From Acinetobacter brisouii CIP 110357 (GTDB lineage: Bacteria; Pseudomonadota; Gammaproteobacteria; Pseudomonadales; Moraxellaceae), in the NCBI RefSeq assembly GCF_000488275.1, contig NZ_KI530762.1:1219893-1283892 (forward strand): a DNA stretch of 64,000 nucleotides, in the 5' to 3' direction. A program made the position numbers and the translations under genes. Positions 57,310 through 64,000 of this stretch are shown here, one piece after another. Below the pieces are notes generated by a model, which was not told the DNA's origin, did no database searches, and worked only from the letters and a program-made list of their open reading frames with translations. The first letter of the stretch is position 1, and each line of letters opens with the position of its first letter.

Positions 57310-58689
57310 TTAACACTCAATCGAATTGACTGCTAAACCACCTTTTGATGTTTCCTTATATTTGTCTGACATATCTTTGCCTGTTTCTTTCATGGTCTGA
57401 ATCACTTTATCGAGTGAAATAAAATGCTCATCTTCATCATGCAACGCCATCTGTGCAGCATTAATCGCTTTCACCGCCGCAATCGCATTTCGTTCAATAC
57501 ATGGAACTTGTACCAATCCACCCACAGGGTCGCAGGTGAGCCCCAAATTATGTTCCAATCCAATTTCAGCTGCATGTTCAACCTGATCTGGCGTACCACC
57601 TAAAATTTCGGTCAATCCCGCAGATGCCATCGAACACGCTGAACCGACTTCACCCTGACAACCGACTTCAGCGCCTGAGATTGATGCTTTTAATTTGCAT
57701 AAAATACCCACTGCCGCAGCACTCAAGAAAAAGCGAACAATTTTGTCTTCGGACAAATCTTGTGAGAAAGTGACGTAATAATATAAAACCGCAGGAATAA
57801 TGCCTGCTGCACCGTTGGTTGGGGCAGTCACGACACGACCACCTGCAGCATTTTCTTCATTGACTGCGAGCGCAAATAAATTGACCCATTCCATGGCCGT
57901 AAATGTTGTATCAATTAAATTAGAGTTTTTCTTTTGCAATAACTGTTGATGAATCTTTTTAGCGCGGCGTTTGATGTTTAACCCGCCAGGGAGAATGCCT
58001 TCATTGTGCAGACCATTTTGAATGCACTCTTGCATAACCTGCCAAATGCTCATAATTTTTGCCTGAATTTCAGCTTCGCTGCGCCAGCTTTTTTCATTTT
58101 CCAGCATCAGTTGACCGACACTCAGGTTGTGCTGTTTACACAGTGCCAATAATTCTTTTGCACTACTAAACGGATACGGAATCTGAGTGTCGTCTGCGAC
58201 CAATGAATCTTGCTGGATATGGCTTTCATCGACAATAAAACCACCACCAACTGAATAATAGGTGTTTTTGTAGAGCACATTACCTTGACCATCATGGCCT
58301 TCTAAGGTCATGGCGTTGGGATGGTAGGCTAAAGGCTCATCGGTAAACATCACATCGGTCATATAGTCAAAAGCGACAGGGTGAGTTCCATTTATGGTCA
58401 GAGTTTTTTGTGCTAATGCTGTTTTTAATAAACTATCGCTCTGTTGGGTATCAATGCTTTCAGGTTCAAAACCCATTAAACCTAAAATTGTGGCTTTGTC
58501 GGTATTGTGACCAATCCCTGTCGATGACAATGACCCATAAAGATGAATAGAGACTTTTGAAACCGATGTTAAAAGATGGTGCTTTTCGAGATATTGACTA
58601 AAGCTGTATGCTGCCCGCATGGGCCCAACCGTATGTGAACTCGATGGCCCTACGCCAATTTTAAATAAATCAAATACACTAAGCGCCAT
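57310..58689 (-). CDS. sdaA: L-serine ammonia-lyase, iron-sulfur type
   Basis: A 459-residue cytoplasmic enzyme converting L-serine to pyruvate and ammonia. The regulatory-type N-domain starts [21 protein letters not shown]. The catalytic domain has cluster-ligand Cys in [18 protein letters not shown] and [19 protein letters not shown], and [15 protein letters not shown]. The single-chain layout and length agree with E. coli SdaA/SdaB (454). It has no partner genes; a 1.1-kb non-coding stretch lies upstream. Pyruvate production links it loosely to the lactate and propionate genes. Confidence 0.95.
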   Translation of the reverse strand: MALSVFDLFKIGVGPSSSHTVGPMRAAYSFSQYLEKHHLLTSVSKVSIHLYGSLSSTGIGHNTDKATILGLMGFEPESIDTQQSDSLLKTALAQKTLTINGTHPVAFDYMTDVMFTDEPLAYHPNAMTLEGHDGQGNVLYKNTYYSVGGGFIVDESHIQQDSLVADDTQIPYPFSSAKELLALCKQHNLSVGQLMLENEKSWRSEAEIQAKIMSIWQVMQECIQNGLHNEGILPGGLNIKRRAKKIHQQLLQKKNSNLIDTTFTAMEWVNLFALAVNEENAAGGRVVTAPTNGAAGIIPAVLYYYVTFSQDLSEDKIVRFFLSAAAVGILCKLKASISGAEVGCQGEVGSACSMASAGLTEILGGTPDQVEHAAEIGLEHNLGLTCDPVGGLVQVPCIERNAIAAVKAINAAQMALHDEDEHFISLDKVIQTMKETGKDMSDKYKETSKGGLAVNSIEC

Positions 58690-59146
58690 ATATTACGTCC
58701 TTGCTGGCTTAAAATTGGGGAGAAAAATTGACTTTAAAAATAGATTGTTAGCATGATTGTGATATGAAATCTATAGCATAAATATGAATATTTTATTTAT
58801 CTTAACTAAAGATTTTGCAGCTTATAAATTTTGAACTTTGTAAAGAAAATATTCTTAATCTTTTGGAGTTTTGATTATTTTAGGGCTGTGGTGTTGCACT
58901 GATCTTCAAGCGGAGTTTGTCTTGTTAAATTGGAGGTCTAAGCAGAGTATGTTTGATCTAATATAAGTAATATTAGTGGTAAAAAAATGATAAATCAGGC
59001 TGAAATATGCAATGAAATGAAGGTTAATTTTTATAAGATAATAATAATTTCTTTAAATGGTTTATTCTTCGGTAAAAATTTTCAAAAAATCCAAAAATGC
59101 GTTTATCTTAGAAAAACAATCCCATCATGATCTGACTAAACTATAT
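58690..59146. other. AT-rich non-coding region upstream of sdaA
   Basis: No supported frame. It should contain the sdaA promoter on the minus strand. I could not assign operators. Confidence 0.4.
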
Positions 59147-59265
59147 TTCAAGGGTGTGATGGGGATCGAAAAGAGTAGCATGCACCGAAGCGTATAACGC
59201 AAGTGTGTACTCACCCAAAAGGTCTCGATTCGGCTTAGGACGCTATAAATCAAGAGTTTATAGGC
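59147..59265 (+). ncRNA. candidate structured RNA with possible pseudoknot
   Basis: A GC-richer patch inside AT-rich DNA. GGGTG (59152) can pair with CACCC (59212), and GGATCGA (59163) with TCGATTC (59225); these two pairings cross, as in an H-type pseudoknot. GCG/CGC at 59190-59200 and CTATAAA/TTTATAG at 59243-59263 form further hairpins. No coding frame explains it. I match it to no known RNA family, and the strand is not certain. Confidence 0.3.
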
Positions 59266-59490
59266 ATAAGGTCATCATTTACCAAGTCATGATTGTTGAA
59301 GTAAACCATAGAGTTTTCCCTTGACACCCTAAAAAATTCTCACATTCTCATAAAATTTCTATAGTTCATTTTTCTTCATCACATTGCAATTCTTTCGATA
59401 TTCCATCTCTCGCATCTCTGTTTCTCATCACTCTAAATATCCAAACACGGCTAAATTCTGAATATTGAGCCGATCCATACTCAGATCATC

Positions 59491-59583
59491 ATGGCATGTA
59501 CATATCTAAAACCACAAAACAGTGACTCAGTTACAAAAAAGTTTGGGCAAAAAGGCAAATTTTACCGTCCAGAGAAACGTTAA
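59491..59583 (+). CDS. possible 30-residue basic microprotein
   Basis: ATG at 59491 opens a 30-codon frame (MACTYLKPQNSDSVTKKFGQ, then KGKFYRPEKR) ending in TAA. The product is strongly basic. There is no clear ribosome binding site, so this may be chance, but its composition differs from the AT-rich surroundings. Confidence 0.3.
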   Translation: MACTYLKPQNSDSVTKKFGQKGKFYRPEKR

Positions 59584-59834
59584 TTTTTAGAAAAACTGTC
59601 TAATTTGTAGTCAATCTAATCAATGATCAAGAAACAACCTGTTATTATAATTATTTCTAAATGATACCATCATGAAATTTGATACTTGGATCGTATAAAA
59701 GCAATAAAGTCATTACGACTATCGCATGGCTTTTTTTTAATAATAAAAACAGTAGATTAGAAAACGGCAGAATTTTTTGTTTAAAAAAACGACAACAATC
59801 TGCTTTTTATTTTTGGTATTCAAAGGATTAGAAT

Positions 59835-60698
59835 ATGAAGTTTTTAACAAATAGCGCACTTGCTATTGCCGTTTATTTAAGTTTGAGCCATGCCTATGCT
59901 GTCGATTTGGACGCGGGGGATTATGACTATGCGCCAACAGGTACAAACCTCGCAATTTTGTATTATCAGCACGCCACCCGAGATGCTTTATATAGTGGTA
60001 GTGACAAAGTTGCAGGAAACTATAGTCTGACTTCCGATGTGGGTATTGCGCGTTATGTGCATTACACCGACATTGCAGGGATTCATGTTGCACCACAAAT
60101 TTTGATTCCTTTCGGGCGTTTGGATGCAGGTAAAGATATTTCAGATCTAGGCTCAAGTAGTGGTTTGGGGGATATTATTTTAGCCAACACATTCTTTTTA
60201 TATAACAATGCCAGCACACACAGCACTTTTGGTATTACGCCGTATTTGTTTTTGCCAACGGGTCAGTATTCTTCAGACAAAGTACTTAACCTTGGGGAAA
60301 ATCGCTACAAGTTGAATATACAGGCAGCTTATACCACACGGTTAACGCCAAAACTGGCATGGGATGTGTCTGCGGATATGACGATTTATGGTAAAAACAC
60401 CGATGCAATCGGCGGTGACAAGAAGCAGGATATTGGCTATCAGGTACAAACCAATGCGCGTTACTTCCTCAATGATAAAGTCGATTTGCGTGCAGGTCTT
60501 TCCTATAGTGATGCGGGCGATACCAAGCAGGCAGGTGTGACAACCAACGGTACACAGCAAACCAAATTTTGGTTAGGAACTGGAATTAGCCCAACACCGA
60601 CTACGCAAGTTATTGTGGCATATGGACGTGATCTAAAAGTTGAAAATGGCTTTAAAGAAGACAATCGTATTAATTTACGCTTCTTAAAGGCTTTTTAA
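59835..60698 (+). CDS. outer-membrane channel-like protein of the phenol MetA-pathway family
   Basis: A 287-residue exported protein. Residues 1-22 are a signal peptide (ending HAYA-VDLD). The mature chain is made of amphipathic beta strands and ends in FLKAF with a C-terminal Phe, as in outer-membrane barrels. Segments such as AGDYDYAPTGTNLAILYYQH and GITPYLFLPTGQY match the putative MetA-pathway phenol degradation family (PF13557), which is thought to form channels for aromatic substrates. Substrate is unknown. It has a long AT-rich leader of more than 200 bp. Confidence 0.8.
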   Translation: MKFLTNSALAIAVYLSLSHAYAVDLDAGDYDYAPTGTNLAILYYQHATRDALYSGSDKVAGNYSLTSDVGIARYVHYTDIAGIHVAPQILIPFGRLDAGKDISDLGSSSGLGDIILANTFFLYNNASTHSTFGITPYLFLPTGQYSSDKVLNLGENRYKLNIQAAYTTRLTPKLAWDVSADMTIYGKNTDAIGGDKKQDIGYQVQTNARYFLNDKVDLRAGLSYSDAGDTKQAGVTTNGTQQTKFWLGTGISPTPTTQVIVAYGRDLKVENGFKEDNRINLRFLKAF

Positions 60699-60911
60699 AA
60701 AACAATTTAGCCTAAGCAAAATGGCATTTCATATTTAGTATAAATTCTCATCAAATATGGAATGCTAAAGAAATGATAATTTTTTGATATTTTTATTTAA
60801 AATTTTGTTTTTAATGGTTTTATTTTTTTGAAATTAAATTTGTATTTTAATTTTTTGCTGATTTTTTTGCGCTATGATATTTAGCATAGTCCATAAAAAT
60901 AAGGCACGCTC

Positions 60912-61160
60912 ATGAGCTATGAAGCCATACGGCAAGTTTTACTTTATGCCACCTTGATTAACTATGCCATTTTAATCATTTGGTTTGTGCTATTTGTTTT
61001 TGCGCGCCAGTTCTTGAAACGTTTACAGGGCAGTTGGTTTAATTTGTCAGACAATACGTTTGATGTGATTCATTATTCAGGTATCGCTTTTTATAAAATC
61101 GCAATTATCATGTTTAATCTGGTGCCGTGGATTGCGATGACGCTTGCAAGAAACTCATGA
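60912..61160 (+). CDS. small inner-membrane protein, DUF6868-like
   Basis: An 82-residue protein with two hydrophobic helices (about residues 15-35, INYAILIIWFVLFVFARQFL cited as IIWFVLFVFA, and 55-78) separated by a polar loop. It resembles the small DUF6868 membrane proteins, whose function is unknown. AAGGCACGCTC precedes the ATG. It stands alone between the channel gene and the DUF1003 gene. Confidence 0.65.
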   Translation: MSYEAIRQVLLYATLINYAILIIWFVLFVFARQFLKRLQGSWFNLSDNTFDVIHYSGIAFYKIAIIMFNLVPWIAMTLARNS

Positions 61161-61263
61161 TTTCAATGAAATAAAGAAGGATCGGGTAAGCAAGTAACAG
61201 TTGCCATAAAATAGTCAAATCTTACTCCCACCATGGAGATAAGATTAACAATATCGGGGAATT

Positions 61264-61968
61264 ATGGACAATAATAGAAACTCAATGCATCAATGCACAG
61301 TATGCAAAAAACTTTTTCCCTTAAAAGATTTGATTCCGAGTGATGGCATTCGTGATGTGATTGCCGAGGCGATTCTTAAAGACTCTCCAGAATGGTCTGA
61401 GCAGAGCTTTATTTGCCGTTCGGATCTAACGCACTATCGTATCCAATACGTACATTCGTTACTCAAGTCGGAAAAAGGTGAACTGACCGATTTGGAGCAA
61501 GAAGTCGTTCTTAGCATGCAGAATCATGAACTCATTACTAAAAATGTCGAGGTTGAACTCGATGAAAACTGGACATTTGGAGAAAGATTAGCTGATAAAA
61601 TTGCCAGTTTTGGTGGGAGCTGGACGTTTCTGATTTGTTTTTTTGTGTTCTTGGTTGTATGGATTGTCGTGAATACTTCGGTGGTGATGCTGCATCCTGC
61701 CGACCCCTATCCATTTATTTTTCTGAATTTGGTATTGTCTTGTTTGGCAGCCATTCAGGCACCGATTATTATGATGAGTCAAAACCGTCAGGAAGCTAAA
61801 GATCGGTTGCGTTCCCTGCATGATTATCAGATTAATTTAAAGGCAGAGCTGGAAATTCGACATTTACATGAAAAGATTGACCATTTACTGTCGCATCAAT
61901 GGGAACGTCTGGCGCAAATTCAGGAGATTCAACTCGATTTGCTGAGTGAAATGAATAAAAGGCGCTAG
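61264..61968 (+). CDS. DUF1003 inner-membrane protein
   Basis: A 234-residue membrane protein. The N-terminus has a CXXC (HQCTVCKKLFPLKDLIPS), then a cytoplasmic region. The DUF1003 domain contains two transmembrane helices around FGERLADKIASFGGSWTFLI and the conserved NTSVVMLHPADPYPFIFLNL, cited in part as HPADPYPFIFLNL, then QAPIIMMSQNRQ. A C-terminal coiled coil follows (about 180-230). The function of the family is unknown. ATCGGGGAATT precedes the ATG. Confidence 0.85.
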   Translation: MDNNRNSMHQCTVCKKLFPLKDLIPSDGIRDVIAEAILKDSPEWSEQSFICRSDLTHYRIQYVHSLLKSEKGELTDLEQEVVLSMQNHELITKNVEVELDENWTFGERLADKIASFGGSWTFLICFFVFLVVWIVVNTSVVMLHPADPYPFIFLNLVLSCLAAIQAPIIMMSQNRQEAKDRLRSLHDYQINLKAELEIRHLHEKIDHLLSHQWERLAQIQEIQLDLLSEMNKRR

Positions 61969-62053
61969 TTGTCAGTTGAGTTGACCCCGCAAAATTGACA
62001 GGTGAAAGTGTCATTGTTATGTTGTCCGCATTGTTTTTTGTTTGAATTGTATT

Positions 62054-62719
62054 ATGTCTGCCGATGTTGCGTTTGTGTATTGCCCGCCACAAGAACCATT
62101 ACATACCATTTATGAAGATGATGATTTGCTCGTGATTAATAAGCCTGCGGGATTATTGTCGGTGATGGGGCGTTTACCAGAACATCAGGACAGCGCATAT
62201 TTGCGGATTTTGCAGCAATATCCACAAGCCAAAGTCACACATCGCTTAGATATGGCAACTTCAGGGCTTTTGATGTTTGCTAAACACCGTGACGCTGAAG
62301 TTGCAGTGAGTAAAATGTTTCAAGCACGTCAGGTCACTAAACATTATGTGGCATTGCTTCAAGGGGAAATTACAGCAGAAGGTTGTGTTGAAGTTCCTCT
62401 AATCACCGATTGGCCCAATCGCCCGAAACAAAAAGTTGATTTTGATATAGGTAAAGCTGCCAAAACATTGTATCAACGTCTAGATTATGACTTTGAGCTA
62501 GATATCAGTCGTGTAAAGCTCACGCCAATTACAGGACGGTCTCATCAGTTACGTGTGCATATGGCACATATTGGACATCCAATTATGGGAGATAACTTAT
62601 ATCACCCTAAACCGAGACAATTCTCTTTGCCACGTATGGCTCTTCATGCAGCATATTTGGCATTCACACAACCTTTAACTCAGCATGAAATTGAGCTGGA
62701 TTTACCTGCACCATTCTAG
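62054..62719 (+). CDS. RluA-family pseudouridine synthase
   Basis: A 221-residue cytoplasmic enzyme that isomerises uridine to pseudouridine in RNA. The catalytic Asp is in VTHRLDMATSGLLMFAK, with DDDLLVINKPAGLLSV before it and TGRSHQLRVHMAHIGHPIMGD after it. There is no S4 domain, and the short length matches RluA (23S U746 and tRNA U32) rather than RluC or RluD. ATG 62054 is chosen; a TTG four codons upstream is the alternative. It precedes rraB by 127 bp, with a predicted operator in between. Confidence 0.88.
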   Translation: MSADVAFVYCPPQEPLHTIYEDDDLLVINKPAGLLSVMGRLPEHQDSAYLRILQQYPQAKVTHRLDMATSGLLMFAKHRDAEVAVSKMFQARQVTKHYVALLQGEITAEGCVEVPLITDWPNRPKQKVDFDIGKAAKTLYQRLDYDFELDISRVKLTPITGRSHQLRVHMAHIGHPIMGDNLYHPKPRQFSLPRMALHAAYLAFTQPLTQHEIELDLPAPF

Positions 62720-62743
62720 TCTGCTTATTCATGCTTAATCGTC

Positions 62744-62759
62744 ATATTGTCGACAATAT
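62744..62759 (+). promoter_or_regulatory. palindromic operator ATATTGTCGACAATAT upstream of rraB
   Basis: A perfect 16-bp palindrome with the same ATTGTCGACAAT core as at the prp regulator. A TTGACA box follows at 62767-62772, so a bound protein would sit just upstream of the predicted -35. Confidence 0.6.
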
Positions 62760-62766
62760 TTTTTGT

Positions 62767-62795
62767 TTGACATATCGTTAAACTGCAATAAAAAT
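62767..62795 (+). promoter_or_regulatory. predicted promoter of rraB
   Basis: TTGACA at 62767 and a weak AAAAAT at 62790 are 17 bp apart. The start codon follows 51 bp later. The -10 box is poor. Confidence 0.4.
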
Positions 62796-62846
62796 GGGTT
62801 AAGCTGTATTTTATAAAAATAGCCAGTAGACAATAAGGACACAACA

Positions 62847-63221
62847 ATGACACGTGATTATCAGCAATTCCCAGACGATGAAAATGGCAACTTGCTTTGG
62901 CAGATGGTTGAAGACGGCGGCGATCTTACCGAGCCTTATGAAGTCGAATTTTCAATGGCTTTTGAACACAAGGAACAAGCAGAAAAATGTGCTTTGAATT
63001 TGTTGCATCAAGAGCAAAAAATCTCGTTATATCAGGAGGATCAGCATACTGATCAAGAAAATCTATGGATATTAAATGTACATATCAACATGATTTTGGA
63101 ATATCAGGACGTGGTAGATCTAGAAGAATGGTTTACTAAAATTGCCAAAGAATTTGGTGGCCAATATGATGGTTGGGGATGTATGAGTTACTTGTTTGAA
63201 TATGAAGAAGATGAAGAGTAA
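62847..63221 (+). CDS. rraB: ribonuclease E inhibitor RraB family protein
   Basis: A 124-residue acidic cytoplasmic protein of the RraB family, which binds the C-terminal part of RNase E and changes its RNA decay specificity. Family segments include WQMVEDGGDLTEPYEVEFSM, cited to its first half, the YQDVVDLEEWFTKIAKEFGG region and YDGWGCMSYLFE near the C-terminus. Length is close to E. coli RraB (138). AAGGACACAAC precedes the ATG. It has its own promoter region with a prp-type palindrome and a strong terminator. Confidence 0.85.
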   Translation: MTRDYQQFPDDENGNLLWQMVEDGGDLTEPYEVEFSMAFEHKEQAEKCALNLLHQEQKISLYQEDQHTDQENLWILNVHINMILEYQDVVDLEEWFTKIAKEFGGQYDGWGCMSYLFEYEEDEE

Positions 63222-63249
63222 CCCATCTGATTTAAACATCTAAACAGAT

Positions 63250-63288
63250 AAAAAAAGCCCAAGGTAAGTTAAAACTTGGGCTTTTTTA
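63250..63288 (+). terminator. Rho-independent terminator after rraB
   Basis: AGCCCAAG and CTTGGGCT form a perfect 8-bp stem extended by A/T tracts; loop 11 nt; six T follow. Confidence 0.9.
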
Positions 63289-63348
63289 TTGAAAAATTAA
63301 ATATCAAAGAGATTTTTTAAAAAACCGAATTCCCCCATAGTCGAATAG

Positions 63349-63362
63349 AATTGTCGACAATT
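63349..63362 (+). promoter_or_regulatory. palindromic operator AATTGTCGACAATT upstream of prpF
   Basis: A perfect 14-bp palindrome with the core ATTGTCGACAAT, 74 bp before the prpF start. It is the third clean copy in the window and links prpF to the distant gntR-prpBC-acnD operon. Confidence 0.65.
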
Positions 63363-63436
63363 TTGATTCATGATGCTATTTAGATTCATGCAAGGTGAGT
63401 CGTTTTTAAATATAGAGAAGATAGGAAAATAAGGAA

Positions 63437-64000
63437 ATGGCTGCCCAAAAACAAATGACAGTTCCAGCAACGTATATGCGTGGTGGAACCAGTAAAGGCG
63501 TATTTTTTAACCTGAATGATCTGCCTGAAGCTGCACAGGTCGCGGGCGCGGCACGTGACAAAATTTTACTGAGAGTCATTGGAAGTCCAGACCCGTATGG
63601 TAAACAAATTGATGGCATGGGTGGTGCAACTTCAAGTACCAGTAAAACTGTGATTGTGGCAAAAAGCCAGCAGCCTGAACATGACGTTGATTATTTGTTT
63701 GGGCAGGTTTCAATTGATCAGGCTTTTGTCGACTGGAGTGGGAACTGTGGCAATTTATCTGCGGCAGTAGGCCCTTTTGCCATTCGTCATGGCTTGGTCG
63801 ATGCTAACCGAATTCCTGAAAATGGAATTTGTACGGTACGCATTTGGCAGGCGAATATTCAGCAAACCATTATTGCCGAAGTACCAATTGTTGACGGTGA
63901 AGTGCAGGAACTGGGTGATTTTGAGCTCGATGGTGTCACTTTTCCTGCGGCTGAAATTTCACTGGCATTTTGTGAAGCAGTTGACCCTGAAGCAACCACA
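63437..64000 (+). CDS. prpF: 2-methylaconitate cis-trans isomerase, N-terminal part (partial at window end)
   Basis: The frame is open from ATG 63437 to the last base, giving the first 188 residues. AAGGAA precedes the start. PrpF isomerises 2-methylaconitate and is needed for function of AcnD-type methylcitrate cycles. Family motifs are VPATYMRGGTSKGVFF, IGSPDPYGKQIDGMGGATSS (cited as SPDPYGKQIDGMGG), TSKTVIVAKS and VDWSGNCGNLSAAVGPFA, in which the Cys is an active-site residue. The fold is DAP-epimerase-like. It is separated from acnD by 8.4 kb of unrelated genes. Confidence 0.93.
   Translation, partial: MAAQKQMTVPATYMRGGTSKGVFFNLNDLPEAAQVAGAARDKILLRVIGSPDPYGKQIDGMGGATSSTSKTVIVAKSQQPEHDVDYLFGQVSIDQAFVDWSGNCGNLSAAVGPFAIRHGLVDANRIPENGICTVRIWQANIQQTIIAEVPIVDGEVQELGDFELDGVTFPAAEISLAFCEAVDPEATT

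Noticed and set aside
59147..59250. Minus-strand coding fragment (33 codons) in the intergenic patch
   Set aside because: One frame is open for 33 codons, but it has no start, no ribosome binding site and a stop just before it; this length is expected by chance.

Overview
The window is a stretch of bacterial chromosome from a low-GC gammaproteobacterium, almost certainly a member of Acinetobacter (Moraxellaceae). The support is the protein content: DnaX with a Pro-Glu linker, an AroQ-AccB-AccC cluster, lldP-lldR-lldD-dld, prpB-prpC-acnD with a FadR-type GntR regulator, CpoB, PIF1-like helicase, and several small proteins I associate with this genus. I cannot assign a species. There is no rRNA, tRNA or insertion sequence in the window; the only RNA gene I can name is the 4.5S SRP RNA.

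Layout. 1-4.7 kb: 3' end of dnaX with a (PE)10 hexamer repeat, a low-molecular-weight tyrosine phosphatase, murB, a YdcF-like membrane protein and an alpha/beta hydrolase in one tight array. 5-8.6 kb: two envelope proteins of unknown function, then roxA, a Maf pyrophosphatase and a DUF2237 gene on the minus strand. 8.7-11.4 kb: pgk, a small lipoprotein, fba. 11.6-14.8 kb: a DMT transporter, a decayed deacetylase-like gene, YceI, and a class I glutamine amidotransferase. 15-19.3 kb: an alcohol oxidation module made of an aldehyde dehydrogenase, a GAF-type regulator and an iron alcohol dehydrogenase. 19.5-24.7 kb: a PIF1-like helicase, a CHMI-like isomerase, LysE and ThiM genes, and a zinc-ribbon protein. 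25-27.1 kb: accessory DNA with small secreted proteins, a lysin-like gene start and two solitary type I-F-like CRISPR repeats. 27.3-32.5 kb: prmB-aroC and aroQ-accB-accC. 33.3-37.1 kb: a DMT exporter facing a MocR-type regulator, then a coniferyl-aldehyde-dehydrogenase-like enzyme. 37.4-42.9 kb: the complete lactate operon with LldR-type operators. 42.9-47 kb: cpoB, ffs, recX, recA, an Hsp15-like gene and a YrfG-like phosphatase. 47.3-49.4 kb: AT-rich orphan genes and a broken gene. 49.6-55.1 kb: methylcitrate cycle operon. 55.1-63.4 kb: an AT-rich gene with a DUF4365-like nuclease N-terminus, a zinc-ribbon microprotein, sdaA, a long intergenic region, envelope proteins, a RluA-family synthase and rraB. 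63.4 kb to end: start of prpF.

How the genes work together. The largest functional theme is carbon catabolism: lactate uptake and oxidation to pyruvate, propionate degradation through 2-methylcitrate, serine deamination to pyruvate, and alcohol-to-aldehyde-to-acid oxidation, next to lower glycolysis/gluconeogenesis enzymes. The methylcitrate pathway is split: prpF lies 8.4 kb downstream of acnD, yet both loci carry the same 12-bp palindrome ATTGTCGACAAT, and a third copy lies before rraB. This suggests one GntR regulator reads all three.

Least explained items: the DUF4365-like protein at 55149, the solitary CRISPR repeats around lysin-like debris at 26-27 kb, the operator-linked rraB, and a possible pseudoknotted RNA near 59.2 kb. 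All functions are read from sequence alone.
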